From Clarkia xantiana subsp. parviflora (taxonomy: Eukaryota > Streptophyta > Magnoliopsida > Myrtales > Onagraceae): a stretch of DNA of 64,000 nucleotides. The notes beneath the pieces are model-generated. The model searched no databases and was not told the origin of the DNA. It saw only the letters and a list, made by a program, of their open reading frames with translations. The stretch spans positions 4,340,001-4,404,000 of the forward strand of contig JAPTYO010000017.1 in assembly GCA_036873135.1 (NCBI GenBank). The letters run 5' to 3'. How positions within the stretch are numbered: position 1 is the first letter of the stretch; each line of letters opens with the position of its first letter. A program made the position numbers and the translations under genes. This document shows positions 20,907-32,381 of this stretch, in pieces.

Positions 20907-23610
20907 ATGTCTGGTAAGGAATCCCTCTTCGTTGCTTGTTCATCTTTTCCTTTCTAATTTTCCAAGAGTCCCACTGTATTTTCTTGCCCTGGTTGCTTTT
21001 CAGACAGCGGTTCCAGCTCTGAAGGGAGAAAACCCTTTAATTTTGATTATGCTCCGAATGAGATTTCCAGTACTGCTTATGATGCAGCTCTCCGAGAGGG
21101 TTGCATCACCATCACCTGGGAACCCCGTATCCTCGGCATCGTCCCTCGAGTAACCCTGAGGTTACTCGTCCCCAGAAAGGGGAGGTATTTGTCTCTACGG
21201 GACAAATATCAGTGGGGATCAGGTTCCCTTTTTGCGGTAATCTGGTCGAGCTGTGCCATCATTACAGAACACACCCCACTACCTTTTCTCCCCATGCCAT
21301 CCGCCTCTGGAATGCCTTTCAAGTCCTCTGTCTCCGACAGAAGTGGGTCTACAGCCTCCCACTCTTCAGAACCTTTTATGGGATGAAGTGCAACGAGGCG
21401 GGGGTTTGCGCCTTCTACCCTCGGATGCCCAAGTGGAGTAAGCAGCAGCTTGCCCGGTACGGTTGGACCAGTGACACCTGGAAGGTGGTCAAGGGTCGGG
21501 GACTCTTGATTGATACAGGGTCCGACAACAGTAGCTGGAAGAAGAGCTACTTCTTTATCCGTCACTCCTCAATTCCCTGGCCTCGTTGGGAGGTAGCAGC
21601 GGACCCTCCGCCTGCTTTCCATACTTATGCTGACGAGGATTTTGAGACTCTCCAACTTATCCATCTCTATCGGTGGGAGGAGTCTTACACTCCTCTCAAT
21701 GCCAAATCACTCGTGGAGCGGGACCTGGTGCACGCCGGGATCCGACTCCTCGATATTGTTTCTGGGGGGGCAGCTCTTCGACGGCCCTTCCAATATGGTT
21801 CCTTGGGTAAACTTCTAACTCTTCTCTGTTTACTGTTTGCAGCCAAGAAGGTATCTGTGCTGACCGATCTGTTCCTTAAGCAGGGGGAGACTGATGCTGT
21901 CCGCCCCTCGCGGAAGAGGAAGTCCGCCAAGAAGGCTGCTGCTAGGTCGGGGTCTCCTTCAGCGGAGCAACCCAAGCGGAAGCGGGTGGATCTGGACCAG
22001 CTCTTTGATGTCCAGAACGCTGAAGAAGGTAAACAACTTCAACTTGCTATTTAATCATACAAGAGGATGGTCCCTACGGATTTGATTTCCTCGACCAAGG
22101 AAGCCCGCATTGCTGACGTCAAAAGAATCCTTCGAGGCGAAACTCCCCGAGTCTTGAAGGCAGGCTATTATCATTATCGCGGGAAGGATCAATACGTCTC
22201 CCGACGTATCATTTGGTGTAAGAATCCCGATGAACTTCCTGACTACCTTTCTGAACCTTCTCATCCTCCAGGTGCAGGTCGCTCGGGAGCTCCCTCGGGT
22301 GCTGTAGCTTCCGCAGACGCACCGCCTTCAGCGGGGGTGCCTTCCTCAGCTGGAGAGAAGGCTCCAACTGGCGAACAGTTTCGTCAGGTGGAGACTTTGG
22401 ACTCCTCCGAGGAGACTGACGGGGGTGACCCCCCTCAACAGCGTCGGAAGGCGGGGAAATCCCCCTTGAAACCAACCCCTCAGGGGCCGCCTCCTTCGTC
22501 TTCTCCGCAGCAGCGGCAGCTCTCGCCCATCCATGACTTCTCTCCTTCCCCTGTTCGGGCCGAGACGGAGGCCTGCCCTTCTACTCATCGTCCTCTTTCT
22601 CCTCTTGCTCTCGATGGGAACTTCTACAGGCCCTTCGATCCTTCACAAGAGAATGCCCCCTGGACTCCTATCCAGACGCTCCAAGGAGTCCCGCTTACAC
22701 AAGGGGAGCAGGATCGGGAGCTAGCCCTACATCTGCTGTCCGGCGCGATCCCGCCTACTATGCGGTATCCGATTTGCCTGAATCGGACGCATATGCATCG
22801 GGAGGTCAGGGATATGGTCATGCGTCGTGTAGAGGTAGAACTTCGCTTCTTTCTTCTTGATGATAAATCGGGTCGTTTGTCCTTTAACATTTTTCCTTTT
22901 GATTGCAGGAGCTCGGGGACTTCAACCGCCTCATCGGGTATGTCATTGCCTATGATGAGTCCCGGGAGCGGGACCGAGGGGTCCGCGAGCAGCTTCAGGA
23001 GGATCTCAAGGCCTCCCAGTCTTCGCGGGGGAAGCTTGTCAAAGAGCAGGCTGTCCTCAATCAGAAGATTCGGGACCTCCAGCAGCAGATCGCGGACTTT
23101 GAGGAGCTCTTGAGGCAAGAGCGGCAGGAGCGGGGGGCGGTTGTGGACAGGCTGACCCAGGAGAAGTAGGCTGCCGAGGACAAACTGGTCCTTGAGAAGA
23201 AGGCTTTGGAAGAGCTAATCGCGGGATTTCCTGCGCAGCTGGCCGAAGCGGAGGCAAAGGGCCGGGAGGACTATCGGAGGTCTGAGGGCTTCCAAGCTGA
23301 TGCCATGAAGTTCTTTGGCGTAGTGGTGGAGAACACTCTCTTCAACGCGGTTGAGGAGCTCCACCTGGAGTACGGGGATGCTCTCAACTTCGACAAGTCT
23401 CCTTCCCTCGCTCCCTTTGCGAAGAAGTATTTTGCTCTTTCCGAGGAGAGTGCTGTGGGGAGTACCCCCGTAATTGTCGAAGACGCTTATGAACTTCCAA
23501 GTGCGGACGCCCCGATAGCCAATCCTCCCGAAGCCAATCCTGTGGATCCCTCTGCTACCGACTCCGCGGACCCAGCTGCTGTCAATGCTGCCGACAAGGA
23601 CCAAGCTTGA
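20907..23610 (+). pseudogene. Antisense accessory gene, long form (element 2)
   Basis: This gene runs opposite to gag-pol. Exon 1 is ATG-TCT-G, intron 20914-21003 (90 bp), then SGSSSEGRKPFNFDYAP. The frame shifts near 21150. A domain follows that resembles the plant 'putative gypsy type transposon' family (RFPFCGNLVELCHHYR, FSPHAIRLWNAF, SYFFIRHSSIPWPRWEV). Next come basic, NLS-like clusters (RKRKSAKKAAAR, KRKRVD), a Ser/Pro-rich region, and a coiled coil of ~150 residues after intron 22835-22908. The end is NAADKDQA and TGA. Two small candidate introns occur near 21807-21842 and from 22030. The second would remove the TAA at 22052. A TAG at 23167-23169 truly interrupts the coiled coil. The likely role is a nuclear accessory protein, which is inference. 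The copy looks recently inactivated. Confidence 0.75.
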
Positions 23611-23699
23611 ATGTTTTTATCTTTTAGAGTCCTTGTATCTTCTTCTCTTGTGTCGTCGTCGGGCCCTTGAGCCCTTATCAATATCAGACTTCTTTAGTT

Positions 23700-24690
23700 C
23701 CGACCTATTGTTGTACTTCCCCGAGTGACTTTACTTACACACGCTTAAGTCGAAACCTCGACGCTTAAGATATTCTCGTACGCCCTTCCCGACGATTTAA
23801 TAACTTGCACCACTTAAGGCGACTTAATATCGAGTGCATCACTTAAGACGACTTAATTACTACTTAGGATAAACCTAAAGATCGTGCACCACTCAAGGCG
23901 ACTTAGTATCGTGCACCACTTAAGGCGACTTAACATCGTGCACCACTCAAGGCGGCTTTTGATTCTTAGAATAAATCTAAGGATTGTGCACCACTTAAGG
24001 CGACTTAATATCGTGCACCACTTAAGGCGACTTTTTGATACTTAGAATAAATCTAAGGATTGTGCACCACTTAAGGCGACTTAATATCGTGCACCACTCA
24101 GGCCGACTTTTTGGTACTTAGAATAAATCTAAGGATTGTGCACCACTCAAGGCGACTTAATATCGTGCACCACTTAAGGCGACTTTTTGATACTTAGAAT
24201 AAATCTAAGGATTGTGCACCACTCAAGGCGACTTAATATCGTGTACCACTTAAGGCGACTTTTTGATACTTAGAATAAATCTAAGGATTGTGCACCACTT
24301 AAGGCGACTTTACATCGTGCACCACTTAAGGCGACTTTACATCGTGCACCACTTAAGGCGACTTTTTGATACTTAGAATAAATCTAAAGATCGTGCACCA
24401 CTTAAGGTGACTTAGCCCCATGCATCACTTAAGACGACTTTTCGCGTGCACCACTGAAGGCGACTTTTCTCGTGCACCACTGAAGGCGACTTTTACCGTG
24501 CACCACTGAAGGCGACTTTTACACTTAGCATAAATCTAAGGACAACTCTTATTTGGAAGCAACCTCTTTATTTATTGACGGCATAAGATTGGCTTACATC
24601 GAATTAAACGATAAACAACATACACCACTTAAGGCGATTTTACATCGGGCACCACTTAAGGCGACTTTATCGGGCACCACTTAAGGCGAC
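23700..24690. repeat. Tandem and higher-order repeat spacer of element 2
   Basis: About 25 copies of a short motif (gtgcaccacttaaggcgact) are combined in part with ttagaataaatctaagga into a ~77-bp higher-order unit (about 23940-24300). The core caccacttaagg is the reverse complement of the core in element 1's 33-bp repeat. No gene is present. Confidence 0.9.
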
Positions 24691-24695
24691 TTTCT

Positions 24696-25990
24696 TCAAG
24701 CATGGTGTTTCTTCAAGTGTTCGCCACTAAAAGAATGCTTTAACGTTCTGCCATCGAGGTCTTCCAACTTGTATGCGTTCGGAACTGGCATCCCCACGAC
24801 CTTATAAGGTCCTTCCCATTTTGGTGACATCTTGTTGATTCGATCCAAAAGGGTGAACTCGTTGCGACGCCAAACCAGCTCTCCGACAAAGAACTGTCGG
24901 GACTTCACTCGCCGATTGTAGTACCTGGCCGTCGCTAAACGCATTCGAGCTTGGACTTCATCGGCTTCCCGCCTCTTCTCTTCGAGTAGGTCCAAGTCCA
25001 GACGTCTCACTTCATCGTTCGTCAGGGGCTCGTAATATCTCATCCGATGGGACGCCACAGCTACCTCCACAGGGGCGACAGCTTCCGTGCCATAAACGAG
25101 GCCAAACGAAGTCTCCCCTGTTGATCGTTTGGGTGTCGTTCTAACAGCCCAAAGCACATTTTCCAGTTCGTTCAGCCACTTGCCCTTCAAGGCATAGACC
25201 CTCTTCTTCAGGCCATCCATCACGATTTTGTTGGCTGACTCCACCTGGCCATTAGTCTGAGCATGGCGTACGGAGGCGGTCCGATGCTCAATGTTCAATT
25301 CTTCCAGATACCCCCTCACCTGAGAGCCGTTAAACGGTGGGCCATTGTCGCTGATCACCACCTTAGGAACCCCGTATCTGGACACGATATGGGTTTGGAG
25401 GAACTTGACGATCTAGTTCCCCGTTGTTCTGGCCAATGCCTTCGCCTCTATCCATTTCGAAAAATAATCGATAGCTACAAGTAAATACTTACATTGTCCT
25501 TGTGCTTGTGGAAGAGGTCCCACCAAGTCGATGCCCCACTGCGCGAAGGGCCAAGCGCTCTTGATGGATGTTAGGTTGGCGGCCGGAGCCACGATACTCG
25601 GGGCGTACCTCTGGCACGCGTCGCATGATCGGACCAACGCCGTTGCTTCTTTGTTCATCGTGGGCCAATAGTAGCCCAAGTTCAACACCTTCCTCATAAT
25701 GGATCGGGCCCCTTTGTGACAAGCCGCGACCCCCTCATGCATTTCCTTCAGGATTCGACTGGTGTCGGGTTCTGCCACACACTTCAAGTACGGAGTCGAG
25801 AACCAGCCCTTCTTGTACAGCTGATTGTCCAGCATCACATAATTAGACATATCCTGTCTGCTGCTACCTTATCTTCGGGGACTGCCCTCGTAGTCAGATA
25901 CGCGACTATCGGGGTCATCCAAGTGGGCTCTTCCTCCGATTTCGTCTCAATGGTGCACACCTGCGTTGGGTCGATGTTTGATAAGATCGC
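24696..25990 (-). pseudogene. Element 2 integrase, broken
   Basis: The minus-strand frame holds the HHCC zinc domain (HEGVAACHKG ... CDACQRY) and the DDE core (WGIDLVGP, ISDNGPP, NGQVES), ending FSGEHLKKHHA and TGA at 24696. Damage: TAG at 25991-25993 just upstream (a lysine in element 3), a frameshift with a short deletion near 25850, and TAG at 25413-25415 replacing glutamine. Without these it would match element 1's integrase along its length. There is no chromodomain. Confidence 0.92.
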
Positions 25991-26612
25991 CTACTCCAGG
26001 AAGTGCACCTTCCGATTTTCTTCCAAGGGTGCCCCCAGGGCAAATTTACTCAAGGCGTCTGCCTCTACGTTCTCCTCCCTCGGGATAGCCTCGATATCGA
26101 AGCTTTTGAAGCTCTCTTTCAGGGCTTGTACCTCTCGCAGATACTTTTTCATTATCGGACTCCTTGCTTTGTATCGCCCTTGAACCTGGTTCACGATTAA
26201 AGCTGCGTCGCACTTCACTCTCAAGTGATCGATTCCAGTGCCTTTAGCGATTTTTAGGCCCGTGATAAGAGCTTCGTACTCCGCTTCGTTGTTTGTGGCC
26301 TTGAAAGTTAAAGCCAAGGCGTATCGGAGCGGTTCACCTTCACCCGGTGGTATCAATAAGAAGCCCGCTCCTGATCCGTCTGAACTCGCGGAGCCATCCG
26401 TGTACATCTCCCAGGTATTTTCCTTGTTTGGTTGTTCTGATTGCTCTGCCCTCTCTGGTTGTTCTTCTATCGGGACCTCCACGGTTGCCCCCTCTACAGG
26501 GCCCGCTTCTTCCAGATCGGGGGCTGTAGACTCTGCTATGAAATCTGCTAATGCCTGGCCCTTAATGGCTGTTCTCGGAGCGAAGTGTATGCGAAACTCG
26601 CTAAGCTCTACT
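25991..26612 (-). pseudogene. Element 2 second (archaeal-type) RNase H
   Basis: The blocks WEMYTDGSASSDGSG, NNEAEYEALI, VKCDAALIV and REENVEADALSKFA occur in order, so all acidic residues are present. The frame is preceded by TGA (26613-26615, tryptophan in element 3) and ended by TAG (25991-25993). This domain, in addition to the gypsy RNase H, identifies the Tat branch. It would remove the RNA strand or primers during reverse transcription. Confidence 0.92.
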
Positions 26613-28915
26613 GCTCATTTCACTAATCTCCCCGACGCATCCGGTCGGTTCAAAAAATGCTTCAAAGGCTGGTTCGTTAGCACAGTGATCTCGTGTGCGT
26701 GGAAATACGGCCTCAGCTTCCGAGCAGTAATAATCAACGCAAAGAGGTACTTCTCAACGGCGGGATAGTTCAATTCATATTTGGCAAATGCCTTGCTTAT
26801 ATAATAGACGGGGACTTGATTACCCTCGACAATCTTTACTAACACAGAGCTAATGGCAAATTCAGAAACAGCCAAATAAAGGTAGAGCGGCTCGCCTGGA
26901 ACCGGTTTCGCCAGCGGCGGGAGTGTGCGAAGGTGCTGTTTGAGTGCTTGGAACGCCTCTTCACATTTGGCGGTCCATTCGAATTTTTTGTTGGCCCTCA
27001 AGACTTCAAAAAACGGCATTGATCGGTCGCTGGCTTTGGATAAGAAGCGATTCATTGCAGCTAGTCGGCCATTCAGCACTTGCACCTCCCGATGGTTTAT
27101 CGGGGACTGCTTCTCCTCGATTGCCCTCAGCTTCTCAGGATTCACTTCAATTCCTCTCTGGCTTACCATGAAGCCCAAAAATTTCCCTGAGTGGACTCCG
27201 AAGGCGCATTTTGTCGGGTTCAAGCGGACTTGATGGAGCCTCATCCGTTCAAATGCCATGGTAAGGTTGTGTACGTGATCCTCGGCTTGTCGGGACTTCA
27301 CCAGCATATCGTCCACGTAAGCTTCCATGGTTTCTCCCAGCATATCTCCCAACAGTTTGTTCACCATCCGTTGGTAGGTGGCCCCAGCATTGATCAACCC
27401 GAAAGGCATGACATCATAGTGATAGATGTCACTGTCTGCATAGAACGCTGTATGAGGAGCGTCTTCCTTGGCCATCTTGATCTGGTTGTAGCCTGAATAC
27501 GCATCCATGAAACTTAACAGCTCATGTCCCGATGTGGCATCTACCAGCTGGTCGATCCTCGGGAGTGGGTAGCAGTCCTTTGGGCAAGCCTTGTTCAGGT
27601 CGCGGAAGTCCACGCACATTCGCCATTTCCCGTTGGTCTTCTTTACCAGCACTGGGTTGGCAACCCAAGTCTGGAATCGGAGCTCCTTAATGAACCCAGC
27701 ATCGAGCAGCCTGCCCACCTCCTGCTGGATCGCGATCTTCTTATCCGTGCCCATCGGACGACTTTTCTGTGTGATAGGCTTGATCGCGGGGTCTATCTTC
27801 AGCTCGTGCACGATCACATCGGGGCTAATTCCTGGCATATCACTGGGGGACCAGGCAAACAGCTCCTTGAACTCCTTCAACAATTCCACTAATTTTTGGG
27901 CTGTCTCCTCAGTCAGAGCAGACCCGATTTTCACCTTCCTCTGGGGTCCGTCGATCTCGACTTCTTTCAGATCTTCTACGGGGACGGGACGCCCAAACTC
28001 TTCTCTGGGATCCGTGTCTGTCTGGAGGACAGTCATGGCCTCTCGCCTCCTCCTCCGAGTGGCATTAACATAGCATTTTCGGGAAGCCACCTGGTCGCCC
28101 TTGACCTCTCCGACTCCGTGGTCGGTCGGGAACTTCATCTTCTGGTGTACTGTCGAAGCAACCGCCATCAGAGGATTATTGGTGGTTCTCCCGATAATTG
28201 CGTTGTAGGTCCCCGCGGAATCAACCACGACAAACTCCACGTTCCTCCTTTCTGATTTCCACCCGCTACCAAACTCCACTGGTAAGGTGATTACTCCTAG
28301 CGGGTAGGAGGTTGAGCCAGAGAACCCGACCATCGGGAAGTTTGCCTCCTTCAGATCTTTCTTTGTCTTCCCCATAGCTTCCAACGCGTCCATGAATAAA
28401 AGGTCGGAGGAGCTCCCTCCGTCGATTAGAATTCTTTTCATTTCGAACCTGTCTACATCCAAGGTTACCACCAAGGCATCGTCGTGTGGAGTCTCCACGC
28501 CTATGAGGTCTTCCGACGAGAAGGAGATTACCATCTCTTCTTTCAAGGTCCAAGATCGGGACCTCTTACCCAGTACCACCGCCGTAGGGATTCTAGAGGC
28601 ATAGACCTCTCGAGCGGATGAGGTATCACCTCCAGCAGCAAATCCTCCATGAATCACGTTAATGACTCGTCTCTCCTTGCGAGCACCGGATGACTCTGGA
28701 TCAGTTCTCTTCTTTTTTGGGGACCGATCGCGGGATTGGGAACGGGACCGCGATCGGGACCGAGAGCGGGACCGACATCGCTTGTCCCCGACGAATTCCT
28801 TGAGCTTCCCCTTCTGGATTAGCTTTTCAATCTCCTTCTTCAGTTCCCGACAGTGATTGGTGTCGTGACCATTTGCGCGGTGAAATCTACAGTAGCGATC
28901 CGTGCGGGATCCCAA
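26613..28915 (-). pseudogene. Element 2 nucleocapsid, protease, RT and RNase H (766 codons open)
   Basis: This is the longest uninterrupted pol frame in the window. It includes a CHHC knuckle (CRFHRANGHDTNHC), an Arg/Ser tract, the linker VINVIHGG, a protease site LIDGGSS (Asp codon 28421-28423), RT with FRDLNKACPK and YVDD (27308-27319), and the gypsy RNase H up to RLVK. TGA at 26613-26615 ends it. Upstream it is out of frame with gag because of one extra G in a G7 run near 28936. In this copy every RT catalytic residue I can see is intact, so it is the best reference for the family. Confidence 0.94.
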
Positions 28916-30290
28916 GAATTCTCCATCTTTCTTCGGGGGGGTACCTGGAGATACCTTGTCGTTCCATGACTGTCAGCACTTCCGCCATGGAGCAGTTGAG
29001 AGGAATATCAAGATCCTCCCGCTTATCTTTCCTTGAAGAACGCCTATCGTCCCTCCGATCCGGACGGCCTCGATTCTTGCCACTGTCGGGTTTACCCTTT
29101 GTCTTACGATCGTCGAAAGGTTTAACCGACTGCTTTCCCTTGTTCGACTTTGGAGGCTCCAGTTCTTCCGCGGCTATCTTTGATTCCTGGACATCGATCT
29201 GCCGTTTCATTCTCTTCTGTAATGCCTCCATATCCAACACAGCTTTCTCAGCCACGCTGTGCATCAAGTCGGAGCCATAGGGGGCTGTCAGGTTCCGAAT
29301 GAAGGTACGGATGGTTTCGCCCTCTGAGATTTCCTCGTCTATCTCTGCTACGCTGGCTGTGTATCGCTGGTAATAATGAGCCAGCGATTCGTCGGGCCTC
29401 TGCACCACCTGGGTCAGGGACCTCACACTCTTCAATAAACGTCTCCGACCCTGGTACTGCTGAATGAATCGGTCGTGCATGTCTGCCCAGCAAGTGATGC
29501 AGCCTGGGGGCAGACTAAAGAACCAGGTCAGGGCTCTTTCTCCCAGTGTGTTCGGGAACAGCGTACACACTATGTCCTCACTTGGGGCTCTTCCCAGACA
29601 CGCGATGAGGTGCTTCTGCACATGGCGAACTGGATCTCCTTCGCCATCATACTCCTTTATCGTGGGGATGCCCAGCCCAGGCGGGGCTAGGGTGTCAATG
29701 AGTCGGGGGACGAAGGGATGAGTGGATCGATCCCTTAGCTCCGACACCAGCGGCTTCTGCTCTCCCATACAGATGTTCACGATCTTTACCACCTGGTCGG
29801 GAGTGATGGGACCATTCAGGGGAATGGTCCTGTGCTGTACTGGTCCTGGCCCATCAACCACGGACCATTCCGGCTGACCGGTTGCCCTACCTCTGTCCTG
29901 GCCTCGGGGCGGGGCTTCCTGTGCGTTCCGACCCTCTGTTGGCGGGGTCGCTTCCTCCAACGGGGGCATCTCCTCCTGCCTCCTCGCAGCCTCTCTTCAA
30001 TCCAAGAGAGCCTCTACAGCCGCTAGAAACATGGGCATGGCTTCCGCCACGGCCCTCGTCAAGTCTGTAGCCGGGGGAGCCTCCTGCCCCCTATTGCCCT
30101 GGTGCTGAGGAGCAATATCTTCGGGATCTCCGTTGTGCCCCCCTGTCTAGGAGAGCTCGGCTGGGGGATGGTTCTGGTTTTCCTCCTGTTCCTGTACTGA
30201 ATCCAGATTCGTTGCAGCGGGGTGGCGGGAACCACCGGATTGTCCCTGTCTTCTGTTCTTGCCAGCCGCCATCGATCGAGTAGAAGGCAT
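28916..30290 (-). pseudogene. Element 2 gag, with two N-terminal stops
   Basis: ATG at 30290 (minus) gives MPSTRSMAAGKN. The N-terminal part has TAG near 30148 and TGA near 30000 (CGA to TGA by comparison with element 3). From 29969 down the frame is open for 360 codons: VVDGPGPVQHRTIPLNG, ITPDQVVKIVN, then the capsid core EDIVCTLFPNTLGERALTWF and LLKSVRSLTQVVQRPDESLA. An extra base near 28936 throws it out of frame before the knuckle. The segment around 29500-29830 is absent from element 1. Confidence 0.9.
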
Positions 30291-30308
30291 ATCAGCTTTT
30301 TGTTTGAT

Positions 30309-30326
30309 TCCCACAGACGGCGCCAA
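30309..30326 (-). other. Primer-binding site of element 2
   Basis: On the minus strand ttggcgccgtctgtggga follows the 5' LTR end ccaaca at 30327, as in element 1. Confidence 0.88.
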
Positions 30327-31023
30327 TGTTGGATCACGGTGGAACTCCGGTACGGATTTTGACGGCAGTCCTAGCTCGTTTGCTCCACGTAATCCTGCAA
30401 GAGGGGATAGACCGGGCGGTGACCCAGAATCCCTCTCCGATGCTTAAATGAGTATCTCGTATAACTGGCAAGCAGTAATCTCAAAGTGTATAATACTCAA
30501 CGTAAGTCTTTCTGAGGTGATCTCCTGCCCTTTTATAGGCAAAGAGATGCCTCAGGTACCTGGCGAACCGTTAGGGGTGATTAGCCCGTATCCCGCATAT
30601 CTCGGACATGATCTCGCATATCTTAGCCATGCCCCGCGTATCTCGGCCACGCTCCGTGTATCTTAACCACGTTCCGCGTATCTCGGCCACGCCTCGCATA
30701 TCTTGGCCTTATCCTCTGATAACGAGTCCCGACTCCCGTCGGGGACTCCAGAGTTATCTCGTTGTGTCACCGCTCGGGGCCCCTCGTCATCGTGACAGGG
30801 CCAATCATTCTCAAGGATTCATCATCGGGGCCTACTTAAAGGCTTCTCATCGGGAGCTTCTAGCTCAACCGTCGGGACCGACTCTGTCGGGACCTTGCTT
30901 CGTCGGGACTCCCTTCGTCGGGACCCTTCTCCTAGGTCATCTTGACCTTCATTTTGGGCCTGGTGGGCCTGTTTTCCGTTTCCTCGCCGTTAAAGGGCCT
31001 GACGGCTATAGTCGAACCCATCA
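30327..31023 (-). repeat. 5' LTR of element 2 (right copy)
   Basis: 697 bp, with a minus-strand TATA box at 30533-30539 and the shared motif at 30431-30450. It is followed by the ACGTC duplication and the resumed LTR of element B. Confidence 0.94.
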
Positions 31024-31028
31024 ACGTC

Positions 31029-31192
31029 AACCGTCAACCGACAGCCGTCAACCTTGTACAGCCGACAACCGTCAATCGCGCACCGGTCAACGGCCCCTTG
31101 CCGTCATCAAACAATCTGCTTCCGACACCCGACGTGTCCCCAAACCCAAAGTGGCGAAGAGTCAGACTACCCGGTTGGATTTGGACGCAACA
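31029..31192 (+). repeat. 5' LTR of element B, second part
   Basis: It continues 19666 exactly as B's uninterrupted 3' LTR does (gtcaaccgacag, gtacagccgacaacc) and ends GACGCAACA. Confidence 0.9.
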
Positions 31193-31194
31193 CT

Positions 31195-31212
31195 TGGCAC
31201 CGTCCGTGAGAT
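31195..31212 (+). other. Primer-binding site of element B
   Basis: tggcaccgtccgtgagat resembles the tggcgccgtctgtggga site of elements 1-3, with three changes in the first 16 bases. Confidence 0.75.
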
Positions 31213-31247
31213 TCGAACAAGAAACAATCGCTCCCAACGATAGCTAG

Positions 31248-31616
31248 ATGGCAAACGTACACGTGATCCATGGAGGCTTTGGCACCGGAGGCGAGACGTC
31301 ATACGAGGAAAAAGTGTACGCTGCACAGACAACGCGCAAGACCCAAGATGCCGTCATGAAAGATGCCGTCAAGAAGGATGTCGTCATAGAAGATGCCGAC
31401 ATAGAAGATGACAATTGCTTCTCGTCAAAAGACAAAGAGCACATTGTGTACCCACACAACGACGCGTTGGTACGAGAAGTCAACCTTGACCCTCCAACAT
31501 TCCAGTTGCCACATCCACTGTTTCTTCCATGCCAACAAGAAGTGCGCCCTTCGCACAGCATGGCCTTGGAGTCCACAATGCAGCGCACGTTACACCTCCG
31601 CCGGATTCGAGCCTAG
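31248..31616 (+). CDS. Element B leading ORF, gag-protease linker module
   Basis: This 122-codon frame starts 35 bases after the primer site: MANVHVIHGGFGTGGETSYEEKV is its opening. Positions 4-9 and the later HNDALVREVNL match the linker that in elements 1-3 lies between the gag knuckle and the protease (INVIHGG ... PHDDALVVTLDV). Here it stands at the very start of the element without any gag before it, and the protease active site does not follow. It could be translated from B's RNA, but as a rearranged fragment. Family resemblance rests on short blocks only, and I infer no enzymatic function. Confidence 0.6.
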   Translation: MANVHVIHGGFGTGGETSYEEKVYAAQTTRKTQDAVMKDAVKKDVVIEDADIEDDNCFSSKDKEHIVYPHNDALVREVNLDPPTFQLPHPLFLPCQQEVRPSHSMALESTMQRTLHLRRIRA

Positions 31617-32381
31617 GGAGCACATCAATAAAGAGTTCCCTTACGGGATTCCAGCTGAAGGAGTTCGGCAAAACGAAGAAGGTGCAAATCCACCACCAAC
31701 AGTCACTCCCGTCATGATGGCTGCACTTGAAGAATTGTTGGCATTCAGAGAATTTCTAAGGAGCCATGGATATGAGAAGCTTGAAGAGCTGGCATCAAGA
31801 GTAAGAGACTTCACGGAACTGGAGAGGTGTAGGGAGTAAAATAAGGCTAAGACGAATGCTTCCCGGAAAAAGGGCAACAGCAGGCCAGCAAGACCACTGC
31901 AAGATAGTCAACAAAACAGGCAGCGACAACTACAACAAAAGAGGCCATTCCAATCAGACATCCAAAAGCTCAAAGAGACCAGTAACCCCAAATGCGTTTC
32001 ATTGAACGCACCGCTGTCTGCAATCTTGAAAGAAATGAAGGAAACCAAACTTTGGAAAAAGCCCCCTAATTTCGCAAATGTCCGTTGGGAAAAGATGAAA
32101 GCAAGTGGTGTGGAAACCACGAAGTGTATGGCCATGAGACGGATAGCTGTGTTAGATTAAGGTTCCATGTAAACAACTTAATCTTGAAAGGAGAAATCAA
32201 GAAGTATGTTGACCAAGGCAATAAGCGTCAAAGGAAGACTCAGGCGGAGTCGTCAGGAAAAGGAAAAGGAAAAAAAAAAAAAGGTGAACGATAATCCACT
32301 TCCCGCCAAGCGTGGGAAAATCAGCGTCGTTCATGAAATCACGGCTGCTAGAAGACACATATCAAATGCAAGAGACGTCAG
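31617..32381 (+). pseudogene. Element B gag C-terminal module with CHHC knuckle
   Basis: Frameshifted pieces in order: LEELLAFREFLRSHGYEKLEE, then VSLNAPLSAILKEMKETKLW (matching IPLNCSMAEVLTVMERQG of element 2), then a knuckle CGNHEVYGHETDSC of form C-x2-H-x4-H-x4-C with VNNLILKGEIKKYV, then ISVVHEITAARRHISNARDV, a second diverged copy of the IHGG linker. The sequence is interrupted at 32381 by element 3 and resumes at 41001. An A12 run lies near 32270. Confidence 0.75.

Larger units (their letters stand above)
19667..31023 (-). mobile_element. Tat-lineage Ty3/gypsy element 2, complete structure, defective
   Basis: This minus-strand element of 11,357 bp has 697-bp LTRs and a perfect duplication, ACGTC (19662-19666 and 31024-31028). 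Read right to left: 5' LTR, PBS, gag, protease, RT, two RNase H domains, integrase, repeat spacer, long antisense gene (plus strand), polypurine tract, 3' LTR. The LTRs differ at 16 sites by hand count (about 2.3%, or roughly 0.9 million years at 1.3e-8). It keeps the full-length gag N-terminal region that element 1 has lost, and the long antisense gene. Confidence 0.95.

Noticed and set aside
23215..23604. Minus-strand open frame opposite the antisense gene's coiled coil
   Set aside because: Shadow of the coiled-coil codons; the plus-strand frame has domain continuity and splice sites.
27278..28255. Plus-strand open frames opposite element 2 RT and protease (and the same opposite element 3)
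   Set aside because: Antisense shadows of conserved pol; similarity follows from pol conservation, and no promoter or splice signals accompany them.
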